64,000 bases of DNA from Euglena gracilis (Eukaryota > Euglenida > Euglenophyceae > Euglenales). The stretch covers positions 30,822,858 through 30,886,857 of the forward strand of contig CP154957.1 of assembly GCA_039621445.1 (NCBI GenBank), read 5' to 3'. Position numbers and translations under genes: made by a program. The notes under the pieces are model-generated. The model had not been told where the DNA came from. It did not search any database and was given only the letters and a program-made list of their open reading frames with translations. Below, in pieces: positions 12,167 to 29,305 of the stretch (within the stretch, counting starts at the first letter, position 1; each line of letters opens with the position of its first letter).

Positions 12167-15100
12167 CCCACTCTGACCCTCACCAGTATCATTTGATTCA
12201 CTCTGACAGCGATGTGCTCCTGCCCCTCCTCTTGCCCTGTCTCTCTGCGCCAATTGCACCAACCAGCCCCTCTCCCCACCCTATTTTGCATGTCATGGAT
12301 GTCACGTTTGTCTGTGTGACCAACATGTGCTTCGTATGGTGGACATGATTTGCCTCATGTTCTGCGCCTCCCCCTAGCCCCAGAGGCCGAGGTGAGGTTA
12401 TCCCTCCCCCTCCTCCTCATTTGACCCATACCATGCCAGTTCAGGTGTAAGCTAAACTCTCTGGGAATTACCTCTGGCTCATAAGCCTCTCAGCCCACCA
12501 TTTCTGCCCACCTTTTTCGGCATTTTTTTTTAACATTCATGTTTATGGATTCCCCTAAGCTTTGGTTCATTTTTTTTTTCGCTTTTCGTAAGCCGAAAAA
12601 AATTTGGTTCAATTTGTGTTTTTTTCTGGCGTTTTTGTTTTCTGGATGCCAATGTGCATTATTTTTTTCTCTGAAGTATTTTCTTTTTTCCAAATTTGCT
12701 CAAATCGACTGCCACCCTGCTGGAGGGGCTCTTGCAAAAGAATGAATCTATGGTCCAGGCCAGGCTGTGTTTTAGTCGGGTGCCGACCCTACCCGGGGGG
12801 GTGCCCCAAGGCACAAAAATCTGACCTGGGGGGCAGGGCAGAACGGGAATCGGCCGAACAGCCAGGGTGGGTGGGGGGGGTCGACCACCCCCCCCCCCCC
12901 CCCCCCCCCCGCATGGTGGGTGGGGGGGGTCGACCACCCCCCACCACCTCTTCCCGTATTTCTGGGAGCACCAATTTTTGGACCCCAAAATTTTTTTTCC
13001 CATTTTGGGACCCATATAGGGGGTCCCCCTAAAACCACCCAAAACCCTTTTTTCACACCTTCCAAAATTTCAACATTTTCTCAAAACGTTGATTTTGAGA
13101 GGTTTTTGAAGCAAAAAATGCTATTGAAAGTCCAAACAATTTCAACGAGAAAACATGTCAGTAAAATTAAATTTGATTGTGCCAAAAGTTTGTCCACTTC
13201 TTTTGACATTCGTTTTTTTTCACCCCCCTCCTAGAAAGAACCAATTTTTTTCCCTGAAAATTTTGAGATTTTTTGTAAAAAAAAAAGTGGGTTTCCATCA
13301 AAAAATCATGTGTTTTGGGTGCATTTTCAAAAATTTCAATTTTTTTTTTCCTGGCCAAAATCCCCGTTTTCCGAAAATCGTGAAAAAAGTGCTGTGGGGG
13401 GTGGGTGGGGTTGACCCGCCCCCCCCCCCTCCCGAGTGGGGAGGGGTCGACCCCCCCACCAGGCCTTCCCGTTCTGCCCTGGGGGGGGGGTAGGGCACTC
13501 GGCCAAAAGTGCCTAGCAGACACTCCGGCGCCGAAGGCGCCGGAAGCCTCAGAAAAAAAGGTTATTTTCTGAGGAAAGTTCCTGGGCACAGGCCGAAATC
13601 TGACCCCCCCGGGGGGGGGTAGTGCCTGCCTGGGCAGGCACTCAATAGCACTCCAGACCCCCCCTCCCCCAGGTTAGTAAAAAAAAGTGCCTGCACAGGC
13701 CCTATCGAGGAGTGAGAGGCACAGTGCTAATTTAAAATGTTCTTTAAATTTGTTTTGTTTTGAAGCATGTTTAAGAAAACTGTAAACATTCCTGAAAAGG
13801 CCCCAGAATTCGTCTGATTTGCTTTTCGAATTTGATACTAAAAAAAAAATCCGTAAATTTCTGAGTCCAAAGGCCGATGAAAAGTGCGCTTGATTTTTTG
13901 CCCGGCTGATAGCTCCTGAAAACTTTTTGGGCCTGATATATACTTTTACAACCAACCTTGGTGCCCCTGGGGGTCTTAAACGAGCCTGCTCCCTTGCTGC
14001 AAGCTGGAGGCCTGCCTCGGGGGCCGAATGCAGCCTGGCAGGTCACACAGCTGGGCCGAACTGTGTGCCATGGCCGTCAGTCAACCCGCTCCACCCACTG
14101 CCCCGCAGCCGCCGCCAGCCCCCCGGCGCCCGCGCGGCGCCGAAGGCGGTCATGGCGGCCTGCGTGGCCGAAACGACGCCGCTGGCAGGAGCACTGGGCA
14201 CCCGCCCAAGCCCTAGGGATGCCCCCCCAGCATCTCTGACCGGGTCGTTCCTGTGTTCTTTTGGGGGGGGGTTTGGGACCACTGTCTGAATGGCGGTTTT
14301 GTGATACAGATATCTTTCAACGTCAGTTGCATGAGGCACAGGTACTCTACATGTTCTAAACCTGTATGCAATAATTGGACAGCATTGCTGAATTATTTCC
14401 TGGATGTTTGCAGTTTTGATGCCATTCTCGCCCCCTTTCCTCAAAGTTTCTTCATGGAATGTTTTGCGAAAGTTGCATATTTTTAAAATGGATTGTCAAA
14501 ATGATTTTTCATTTATCTTTCCAATTTTTCCACCACCAAGCTCTTCCCACCTATATCAATTTTGTGCAAATTCGGACCCATTTTTCATTGCTGAAGTGGT
14601 GGGTGCTTCTTGGTCCCGTCCTGATTTAGTGACCCTGTCATCTGGACACCGATATCCTCAGTTCAGCTTTTTCAAGTTGAGGAGGCAAACGGGCTGCCCA
14701 GCTCAACTTTTGGTTCTCATAACCGATTTTTGCAGATCGTTTGAATTGGTTTTTTGGTGTTGTTTTTTTTCAGTCTCCATTTTTCTGCGTCTCGTTTGCC
14801 CACTGGCCAAGCTGGTGGAATTTTTTAACGGGACTGTGGACGCCCGGAAGGGGGGCGCCCGCAAGGGGAGTGCGGTGGGGAAGGCAAACGGGGGGGCAAG
14901 CATTTCCGACACCACCCCCCAGCCAGGTTTCTCTGCTTTCCGGACCAACCCCCAGTTTCTGCTCCGGAGAAACCCCGGGGCACCCTTGGCCCAAACGGGG
15001 GTTCGATGAAAACCGCTGCAAGGCAGGGGCCCACCCGCCCGTGTGGCCCCCCATGACCCCACAGTGGCCGGCCCCCTCCGCGGGCGGGGAACGGAAACCC

Positions 15101-16029
15101 GCCGCAGATCCGCAGGCCGTTCCGGCCGGGCCGTCGGGGCCGGGCCGGCCTGGCCAACCACTTTGCCCCCAGCCCTCAACTCCTCGGGGCTGGATCCCCC
15201 CTCCCCCCACTCGTTCGCGCCGGGCTATGCCCCGCCGTCCCGGGCTTGCCCCCGGCCCAGCCCCCGCCTCCGATCTGAACTGCCCCGGCGGCCTGGCATC
15301 ATGGCCCGGGCCGTCCCATGGCTCACTCAACCAACCGGGGTGAGCCCTCTTATCCGGCAGGGGTGGGGCTGCCCCCCCCCCCCCCCCAGGGGGGGGGTTT
15401 CGGTCAGTCGGGCCGGACCGTCGGCCGGGCCTGACAGTTTTTCTCGGGGAGGGGTTTTTTTTCGGAGGTTATCGGCTCCGATTTGGGGTGTGGGTTTTGG
15501 GCGGGGGCGATGGTTGTGTCGACCTGCCCTGGGGAGGGGGGGGGGGGGGGGGAAGGACTCCGTCACTCTGTGAGCCTGTGACTCTGGCCGCGGCCTCCTG
15601 GGCCTCCTCCTCTGCCTCGCCCTGACCGGGGCCAGCGGTCCCCTGGCCCGCGGGACGGACCTCGCCAAGGGCCGCCGCCTCCGCCCCCCACCACCTCAGG
15701 CGTCCCCCGGGCGTACGGGCTGCCCACCCTTCCCTGAGCTCTCCGCGCCAGCTAAACAACGCGGGAAGACCATCGCCCCGCCATGAGGTCTCCCTGGCCA
15801 CACGCTTCGATCTCAAAAGGCGCACATGGGAGCCTCTGGTGCCAATTTGTTGATAGTATTACGTAGTTTTGATAGCATATAGTATCGATAGTATGCATGT
15901 ATATTATTTATATAACATTTATTATTATATATATTTATATGGTATTGGTAGTATACAGTATAACGTGGTGTTGACAGTATTTTGTTTATGGTCTTTCATT
16001 GACTGTGTTGAATTGCCCCCGCCCCCAAG
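12167..16029. other. gene-poor stretch with C/G-run repeats
   Basis: No gene is supported here. At 12780-12960 and 13400-13650 there are poly-C/poly-G inverted arrangements and GGCGCC hairpins (13524-13543). The stretch 13660-14700 is AT-rich. At 14811-15340 and 15570-15790 it is GC-rich with several open frames. One plus frame near 15585-15640 looks like a signal peptide (GLLGLLLCLALTGASG). I could not chain these into an exon model. Confidence 0.5.
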
Positions 16030-16135
16030 TTGGAGCTGCTGAACGCGCAGCTTAGGGGTGGCGTCACCTGATCTATGCTGGAGGGCCCCACCGGCAGCCT
16101 GGCTGGGTGGGCCCCGTCCTCTCTGCGCTCCGCAG

Positions 16136-18795
<2,660 letters not shown>

Positions 18796-19592
18796 ATTTC
18801 GGGTGGCGCGTGTCTGTGCGGTGTGCGTCAGCTGCATTTGTGTCATTTGGACCCCCTCCCCCAGCCACAAAGAGGCAAAGGGGCTAGCCATCCCCCACAG
18901 CCCCCCTCAACTCTGTTGGCTGGCTTGGCGCCATAAGCATTGGGGGGTGTGCAAGTTGCATAATTGCCTTTTTCGCATACTCCAAAACCTTGAAAATTTG
19001 TACTTTTTTGCTGAATTTGCATCTTTTTTTTGCAGTGTGAAAATTATATGAAAAGTGGCATTTTTTGCATATTTCACCTTTCGACTTTCTTGGGGGGGGG
19101 GCGATTGCACAGGCAAAATGCTCTACTACCAGACAGCTGGAAGTTGCATTTTGATTTCACACAAACTGCGGTTGCATAATGACATTCAAGTGCATGCAAC
19201 TGGGCAAACCAATCATGTCATTTTGCAAGTTTGCACCTCGCTTTTTTTGGTGTGGTATTTTTGGGTGCTTTTCTTGACTTCTTTGGCATTTTTTTAATTT
19301 TTTTTTAAAGTGGGGAAGACACTGTTTTGTTTTCGTTTTTATGTGTCTTATCAAAGAAAAGTCCGTGTAATTGTCCAACACATGCCTTGTGTTGCACAAC
19401 AAACAACATTGCAAGACGAAAGAATTTTCCCCAAGGACGTGAATATTTGTCTCTCCAGTGGAACAGTTCCTAAAGGAATTTATACACAACTTGCATGTTT
19501 TGCTCTTTTTTTTGCTTTTTTTTGAATTGCATCTTTCGAGGGGCCTTGCTGCAAACCTCCCCTCCCTGGCTGGGTCGTTGCCGAGGCCCTGG

Positions 19593-19829
19593 CGCTGCCC
19601 GGAGGACGACGGCTGCCCGGAGGGGATGGCGGCGGTCACGGTGGTCGGCATGGGCGCCCCGCAGTGCGCGCTGGTGCCGGTGTGCGCCGCCGCCAACGGG
19701 CTCGGCAACTGCCCCTCCGCCACGCCGGAGTTCCCGTACCGTTCCTCGTGCCGCGCGGTGGCCCCCGATGTGTACGGCTGTGTCCTGGACGAGCTGGAGG
19801 CCCCCCTGGAGGAGGAGGTCCAGAGCTGA
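19593..19829 (+). CDS. cysteine-rich terminal exon of an unknown gene
   Basis: Open frame ending in a stop at 19827, encoding about 78 residues with regularly spaced cysteines (RCPEDDGCPEG, QCALVPVCAAANGLGNC, SSCRAV, YGCVLDE) and an acidic tail (EAPLEEEVQS). GC-rich codon use matches the confirmed exons. The pattern suggests a secreted or extracellular domain. Upstream exons were not identified, and it may or may not belong with the 16-18.8 kb exons. Confidence 0.35.
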   Translation, partial: RCPEDDGCPEGMAAVTVVGMGAPQCALVPVCAAANGLGNCPSATPEFPYRSSCRAVAPDVYGCVLDELEAPLEEEVQS

Positions 19830-20581
19830 CCCGACGCCTCCGCAGTACCGCGGTGCACTTCCCAATTTGGCTGCAGCGGACGCCTCTGGCCCATCATAGG
19901 CATCCCCAGAAGCTGTGTGAAAGAGTGACAGCTCGGTCGGAACGCCCATTTGGGCGACGCCGCTTCGTAGTGGTTCACAGCACCGCAGCCCCCATATATA
20001 CGAGGATTTACTCCGAGCGGCATCTCAATGCATTTCATTTCATACCCAGGTTTTTGCACCAACTGCCAGTGGACGTGCGGTTTGGATGGCAGTGGATGCA
20101 CACAACTGCCATCCAAACCTCACCTGTAAAGCAAAGCTTCAGCGTGCTGCCCATACACCTGCCACCACCCCGAAGCCCCACTGTCACTGCCAACAGGATG
20201 CGTTATGTGTGAGGAGGGAGAGCGAGCAGGGAGGTGCGCCAAAGGGACGTCATCGTCACATGGAAGGGGATCGCCCACCGGCAAACCCCCGGCCCAGCCC
20301 AGTTGTCCTTCTGCATTTTTTTCGAGCTGAATGTGGAAAAGAGCAACGTGGATGTGGAACCGTTTGCAAGAAAAAATGCCATGGGGCTCCTGTTCGCATC
20401 TCGAATGCTCTCCAGAGAAGGTCGTTGCCCGGTGCTTGTGGGTGCGCTGCGGCTGACGCGTGCCAAGGCAATGCTCTCGGCGTTGTCCTCAACTGCCCAA
20501 AGAACCCAAGACCCCTGCTCTGGGCCTTTGCAGTGTGGACGCTCTGCGCCGCGGTGGCATTCCCGGTGCTTCACTGCGCCG

Positions 20582-22715
<2,134 letters not shown>

Positions 22716-23013
22716 CCGTGCCGGGGCGGTGGCGGGTGGGTTTGATGGTCCGACTGGCTGACGGTGGACCCATTGGCGGCCGACCTCAGTGCGGGCGACT
22801 GGAATGTGAGTGGGAACACGCTGCTGGCATCCCGGGCGCTGCCGGGTGCTACACGGTCACAGTGATGACGACGGGCCCAAATGTGACACAGCTGCGGTGC
22901 TTGTGTCACGTTCAGCAAGAGGCAGAAGTGCCTGGAACATGGATTCAGTTACCACCTGTGTGACCCCCCGGGGGGGGGGCAGATTTTCAAGAGTGGGGGG
23001 CAAGTTGTGACAC

Positions 23014-23282
23014 CAGGGATTTTTTTAATCGTGGACCCCCAGGGGGAGGGGGGGTAGGGTGGGTGGGTCTGGCCGAGCCCCCCCCACCCCTGGAGGGGGG
23101 TGGGATATAATTTTCGGCGCCAAAGGCACCGAATTTTTTTTGAAAATTGCTATTTTTAGCACTTTTCGCCGTTTTTCGGCCTTTTTTTTTGTGGGTTCCC
23201 CGGGACCCCCCCCCCCCGGGGGGGCCCAGGGGGTGGGTGGGTGGGGGGACCCCCCTCCCCCCCGGTCCTAAAAAATCCCCTG
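23014..23282. mobile_element. small MITE, CAGGGATTTTTTTA ends
   Basis: Ends are CAGGGATTTTTTTA (23014) and TAAAAAATCCCCTG (to 23282), imperfect inverted repeats. The flanks TGTGACAC and CCTGACAC share six of eight bases, a decayed 8-bp duplication. Inside are a GGCGCC hairpin (23113-23132) and long C/G runs. A related, truncated copy lies at about 2476-2655, with the same hairpin and the same TTAAAAAAGCCCCTG right end. Confidence 0.55.
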
Positions 23283-24586
23283 CCTGACACCCTCTGGAAG
23301 GGGGGTGCACCACACGTCAGGATTTGGTTTGTCCAAAGGCCGTTCTGGAAAGTTTTTCAAGGGTTTTTGGCCATTTTTGGCTGGATTTGAGTGGGTGGGT
23401 GGGTGGTTGACCCCCCCCTCAGCAGGGGGGGTATTGGTGAAATGGTTTTTTTTTCCAAACAGATGTGGTTATCTGGGTTTGGGCTCGGGGAAAGTGCCCC
23501 CCCAAGTGAATTTATACCCTGGAACAAAGCCCTTTGTTTGACGTTGGGGGATCCGGGGGTCTTGGCAGCTACCAGCCATTTTCCAGCCCTGCACCTCACA
23601 ACGACGAACTTTTGATTGCTGTCCAGTCACCCAAAGAGCGGCCGACCACTGACGTATTTTTCCAACGGCGGGTGGCGTTGCCAAATTTTATTTTGAGTCT
23701 CAGGATCTTCTGTCTGTGATCCTTTCTTCAGTTTTGACTGTCTAGTCTTTTATTCCCCAGTTTGGGCCCAGCTCCAGCCAGCCCAAAGATCGAAAGTCGC
23801 AGCAGAAAAAACAAAAAAAGCCAGATCTTGCAGTGAAATAAATGGCTTGAATCAGGGCCCCGGCGGGAGGGGATCAGCTCAGAGGCTAGAAAAGTCATCA
23901 GGCTGGCTGGAAAACGACTGCTGGCTGACCACCCGCCCCCTCCGGCATGCTTGTGAATGAGGAATATGCGCAGGATGCTTGCATTCTCCCCCGCAAAAAG
24001 TCATGCAGAAGATGTCATGTGCCGTTTGTTCCGTCTGCACAAGATTAATGCAATGAAGCAACATATGCATACCCCTGATGTATATATACGTTAAATGTGG
24101 CACCGGACTGATGGCATGCCATCCGTCCAGCGGGGGCCATACAGCCACGTAGTCACTGGCCGACCCCCCCCCCATCAGAGGATTTTTTTCAGAGTGACTG
24201 ACTAGTTTTTGGATCAGACCCCCTCCCCGGGGGGGGGGCAGTCGGCAAAAAACCACTACAGTGCCCCTGTGACCTGGCGCCCGGCGCCAAAGACGAGGAT
24301 TTTTGGTGTTTTTTTCATGTTTGTGGTCGCTTTGTGGATTCCAGAGTGGCCGACCCCCCGGGGGGGGGGGTCCAATGGCTGAAAGGATTTCGAGGGGGGG
24401 GGAGTATGGGTGGTGTGTGACTGGTTTTTGGAAGAGTGCGAGTGACCCCTGGGAGTCAGTACAATAAATTGTATGGTGGGGATGCGTTCCATCCCCTCGG
24501 GTGCATCCGTGCCTGCGGCGCCAAAATGGCGGCAGCTCCTTGTCCTCTGTTGCCGCCGCCTCCGCAGGGGTGGGCTGGGCCCCTCA

Positions 24587-27377
24587 ATGGACGGCCCGTC
24601 GACCCTGGACACCCGCGACGACGCGACCCAGCAGCGCCGGAAGCGGGACCGGGAGGTGGCGCTCCAGGGGGACGAGGCGCGGCGGTGGGCAGCGGCCGGC
24701 GTGCGGGCCCTCGCTGCCGGGGGGCGGCAGACGCATTTGTCTGTGCTGAGCCATGTGTTAAGCTCCACGTGTTTCATTTAATCTCCTGCTCCTGCCTTTT
24801 TCTACGGTGGCAAAGGCACATCTTAGCCAGCCTGCCGCAGCAGACACTACACATCAGGTCACAAATTAGATGGCCGTCTCCTGCCACTGACCACTATCGC
24901 TGAGGAGTATCTCACAGACTCTCAATTGAATGTGCCGGAGGCCAAGGTTTGACTCTCATTCTATGACAGCAGGGGGTTTCCGGGCAAGTGTCTGCCTGTG
25001 GTGAGAAACACTCTAAAACGTCTCTGGCTGACTGACTGGTTTTTTCAGAGTGACTGACTGGTTTTCTGGCCAAGAACTACAAGAAGAACCCCCCCCTGGG
25101 GGGTGGGGTAAGCCCGAAAATGAAAATGTGGCTGGCCCGGCGCCGAAGGCGCCGGAATTTTTTTGGAATTTTTTGACACTTTTTGGCAAATGTTCATTGC
25201 CTCCTCCTCATCATTCAAGAGTGGCCGATTCCCCCCCCCCGGGGGGGGGAAAGTTACTGACTGGTTTTTTTTGGGAAAAAGTGACTGACTAGGTTTTTCA
25301 GAGTGGAAAGTGACCCCCTCCCCCCCGGGGGTCGCTCAGCAATGGTATGCTCTGGCTGTGGCTTGCGGCTTCGCTGTGGACTTTTTTATGGGCGATGGGT
25401 TAGGCGCGTCTGCCGATGGGTAACTGAGAACGCCACAGTGCGGTTCTGTCAGGTCGTTCCCCCTCCCAACTGGCTCACTTTGGCCCGACCAAAAAAAAAA
25501 GGGGCATGACAGCCCCTCACCTCCAATATTCAAAATGGTCCTCTTTGACCCCCCGATCCCCCCTCTCTCACACGATCAAATGCCAAAAGAACAGCGTCGA
25601 GGGGTCAGCAATGGGCTGGCTCTTCTTCTCTTGTAGGTTCGGGAGTGGCTGGACAGCCGCGGCCCCCTTGCTCTAGCGGAGGCGTTGGCCAGCGTCATCG
25701 CCACCCACCGGCTGCCATTCCCATACAAACGGACGCGGGGCTGCCGGGCGTCCCCCCCTTTTTTCGCCAGCGCTTCTTGCTGCCCCCCCCCCCCGGACCC
25801 GAGAGCCCTCCGCACGCGTGACGTCGATGACGGACCTGCCGGGGAAGTTCGCGGCGCTGTGCCAGTACCACACCCGCCCCGGCGTGCGGCTCTACGCCCA
25901 GCCGTTCACGCCGCCGTGGCGGGAGTGGTGGTGCGGGGAGGCGGCCGGCCCCGGCGTGGAGTACTGCGGGCCCAACGCCCTCGACCCGGAGTGGGCCGGG
26001 TGGCCGGCGTCGGTGCTGTTCCTCAGCGCGGAGGCGGAGTACCGGGAGATGAACATCCTGACCGAGTTCTTCCAGGTGCGGGCCCCGCCCTTGGCACATT
26101 GCGTCGGGCTCATTCCTCATTGCAGCTCCTTACCGATGCTAACCATCAAGCGGATCACGTTCGTCTGAAGCATTTTTTTTGCATTGAATTTTTTCGAGCT
26201 CCCAGTCTCCCCGTCTAAGAATTCCAAAGTTCATTTGTTTTAATATTAGTGGCCTTCTTCATTCATTTCCATCTGACTTTTATTCTTGGTCTGCGGTGGT
26301 GACACCATTCTGTGTCTGGTTGCCCCTATGCTTTGTTCCTCTCCATAATTCTCTTTTCCAGGAGCCAGCGCGGATGCAAGCCAGTGCTAGCCAGGCTCTG
26401 CCATCACACAGCACACAGCACACAGCACTTGTCATAACGTCACTCCACATCATGCCCCGTTATGGAAACACAGCATTCAGGTTTGCATTCCCAATGCAGC
26501 GTTGGCAGTTTGGAGTGAGTGGATTTTTGGATTCTTGACCTCGTGGCGCTCGTTGAAGGACTCCACTTGAATTCCGAACACTTTGCAGCGAGTTGCCCGC
26601 CGACGGAACAAAGGGGATGGCGGGGTTGCCCCCCCACGCCCCATCCTGGGAATCCCTTGGTGGTCACTCCCGTCGCTCTTCACCGAGGGAGCCTTCAAGT
26701 CTACAGGGGGGCACGGACGGTGGGGGGTGGCTGTCGGGTGATGCAACCCTCGGCGGACCGTGCCTGCCGCCGGGCGCAACGGGTGCCCGCTGGACCACTG
26801 GACCCAGCCCAACCTCTGCCAGCGGTGGCTGCGGACGATGCTGCTCACCCCGCAGGCCATCAACACCAGCACCCTGCGCGAGGGGCTGTACCTGGCGAAC
26901 GTGAAGGAGGTGCGCGCGGCGAAGGGGTGCCCGTGGTCCATGCAAGCACGCTGTCTTCCTGCTTTGTGTTTGTGTGCCTTCGGATGCGTGTGATTTGGTG
27001 CTGCATGTTTTTCTTTGTCTCCGTCAATAACCCCACATCATGCAACCTATATTACAGAGCAACCCAAGAAAGCTGTGTTTTGTTACCAATTTTACTCGAG
27101 TTTTCAATTTCTCAATTTTCCCAGTTCTTTTTGCCAGCTTGTTGCTTGTCAACATCGTTTTGCTTTCTGAACCAATCTCTATTTCAGTTTGGTGCAACAG
27201 AAGTAGATGCAGAGATACAAGAATAGCAGCAATCCCAAAAGCCCAAGGTTCAGCAAGTCTCCAAAACTTTACCATTCTCTTCTTGTCTCTTTGCAGGCAT
27301 CCCAGTTCAAGGCAACGGTGGCTCACCTGCCCTGGTTGCAGCTATTCCCGAAGCTGACTCTCTCCCACATGAATTGA
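24587..27377 (+). CDS. protein of unknown function, five-exon model
   Basis: No family recognised. Exons: 24587-about 24733 (MDGPSTLDTRDD..., charged helix), 25637-about 25740 (VREWLDSRGPLALAEALASV), about 25807-26069 (TDLPGKFAALCQYHTRPGVR... with a Trp-rich PPWREWWCGE segment), 26772-26909 (GRNGCPLDHWTQPNLCQRW...) and 27297-27377 (ASQFKATVAHLPWLQLFPKL..., stop at 27375). Joins 26069/26772 and 26909/27297 are exactly in phase; earlier joins are less certain. About 240 residues, with no obvious membrane segment or signal peptide. The exons have balanced amino acid use and many Trp and Pro residues, so the gene looks real and globular. Confidence 0.55.
25214..25344. repeat. dispersed repeat with GAGTGGCCGA and GTGACTGACT blocks, copy 1
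   Basis: About 130 bp alignable by eye to 54509-54642. In order both have CATTCAAGAGTGGCCGA, a C-run/G-run pair, GTGACTGACT(G/A)G, TTTTTCAGAGTGGAAA, a second C/G run and GTCGCT(C/A)AGCAATG. Partial copies are at about 24180-24240, 24348-24375 and 25030-25075. Confidence 0.7.
26070..26771 (+). other. nonconventional intron in the unknown gene
   Basis: Starts TTCCAGGTGCGG and ends GTGCCTGCCGCC. The downstream exon has no AG available within its open frame: an in-frame stop begins at 26739 and there is no AG between it and the exon. C4-A5-G6-G7 pairs with CCTG, extended by two wobble pairs. Confidence 0.75.
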
Positions 27378-27877
27378 GACGTTTTCATTCCAGTGCAACA
27401 GTGAGGAAAATACATCGTTGCCTGGGACACAGCGGAAGAGGGGCAATGAGGAGCCGGCCTTGATGTTCCCGAGGGCGTTTAATGTAGTTTGGCGCAGCTA
27501 CGTTGTGCTCCCTCCAGTATTTTGGCATACCCCAAGAGCGACAAACGTCTTCGGTATGAGTATTTTTGTTCGGTTTGAAATTGAAAAAATAATCCGCTGA
27601 GTTTGGGGATTCTTTCAGGTGGACAGATATCGCAGGTCAAGCCTGTGTGGCAGCGACATGGAGCCGTATTGTTTTCTGGGGGACCAGCCACTCTCCGAGG
27701 GGGGGGGTCCAACTAGGCCAGAAGCGAAGTTACCGCCGGCCATAAACAGAGAAGAAGCCACAAGTGCAACTAAGGGGGGGTCCAACCAGCCAACAGCTTT
27801 TTTCCAGCCCAGAACAGCAATGAATTATTTGGCAGGTTCAAAAATGGACCAAAAACAGGCAAAAATGAGTCCAGCAT

Positions 27878-27903
27878 CTTAGGCGGCCTAATTCGCACTT
27901 AAG
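27878..27903 (+). repeat. left terminal inverted repeat of the 11.1-kb element
   Basis: Begins CTTAGGCGGCCTAATTCGCA and is preceded by AGCAT. It matches the reverse complement of 38943-38968 at 25 of 26 positions. Confidence 0.92.
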
Positions 27904-29305
27904 GATTTAACTTTTTATTTGCGCATATGCGCAAATCCCCCGGTTTTTTGATTCCGGCGGGGAAGGTCCGAGGGTTCAAGAGACACGCCGGCAAGCAAGG
28001 GCAGAAACGAAGCGTTTTTTTGGTTTTGGCGGAGTGACCCCTGGGACTTTGGCGAAAAACTGTGTTTTTTTGGTGTTGAAAAATTTTATTTTGGGCCAAA
28101 CCCCCGGGACCCTGCCCGCCGAAATAGAAAAAAAGTGAAAAAAGCACCTGGGGACCGGGACCCTGCCCGCCCCTGTGATGACGCGGAGCCTTTTTTGGGG
28201 AAGTGGACTCGCCGGCAGTGTGTTCCCTCCCGGTGCCTCGGAGTGGGTGTGTGTACTTTTACCTTGGGGACTTGTGAATTTTTGATTGGTAAAGAAAGCA
28301 GCGAAAAGGGTGACAGGGCTCTGGGAGGGGTGCGGGTTGGGGGGTCCGGTGTGCAGGGGGTGAAGGGAGGAGGGGTCCAGGGGTGCAGGGGTGATGGTGC
28401 GAAGGGTGCGCAGGGGTGATGTGCAGCGGGCAGGGCGGTGGGGGTGAGGCGCCCGCAGGGGTTGTCAGTGGGGGCCTGGTTGCCAGTGTGTGGAGGCTTG
28501 CGTGCGTGCAACCCATTACTTTGACCTTGATGTTTTTGTGAGTCATAAAACAGATAATTGATGTTGATGCGCGCAATTGCGCAAATAAAACGTACGGTGA
28601 TGTGCGTGCCAGGGTGTGGGAGGGGTGCCAGTGGAAGAACCAGATGATTGAAAGAGATGGGGATGAAAAGACAAGAGGTGAAAGAGAAAAGGCAGACTGG
28701 CAAACAGACCCCCGGCGGGCGGTGGACACGCTGGCCGCCCGGGGCTGAACAGGAAGGAGGGGGGCCGCCCCGCACTCCGCCGCGCGCAGGTTGTCAGTGG
28801 GGGGGCGGTGCTTGGGGGGAGGGGTAATTAATTTTTTTTTTTTGAACACGGGTGAGAGGGGCAGCACGGCACGAGAGGGGGGCTGCAGGGTCACGAGAGG
28901 GGTGTGTGTCACACCAACCCAAAAAAAACACACAAGTCCACCTCCCTGCAGGGTAGAGGGCGTGGGGATGACGGTCAGCAGGGGGGCGGTGTACACGGAC
29001 ACCACGGCGGTGGGGCACTGTCTCCCACATGGCAGACAAATGACAAAACAACAAAGTGTGCGTTTTACTTGCGCAAGTGCGCGCACCTAACGCAATGATG
29101 AATTTTTTTTTTTGAAATAAGAATTCCGAGAGGGGACAGACCATAGCCGAGAGGGGACTGAGAGGGTGAAACACTTGTAACAGGAACATTTGCGCAAATG
29201 CGCGCATCAAACGTGTATCACAAAAAAAAAACACACTGAAAACTGAGTGGGGTGATGCAGGGAACAAACAAAAGGGAAGTTGCTGAGACAGGCCCACAGC
29301 CAGTC

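Noticed and set aside
26740-26771. Missing AG before an exon interpreted as sequencing error
   Set aside because: The same pattern recurs at six other introns with consistent terminal pairing, so a nonconventional intron is the better explanation.
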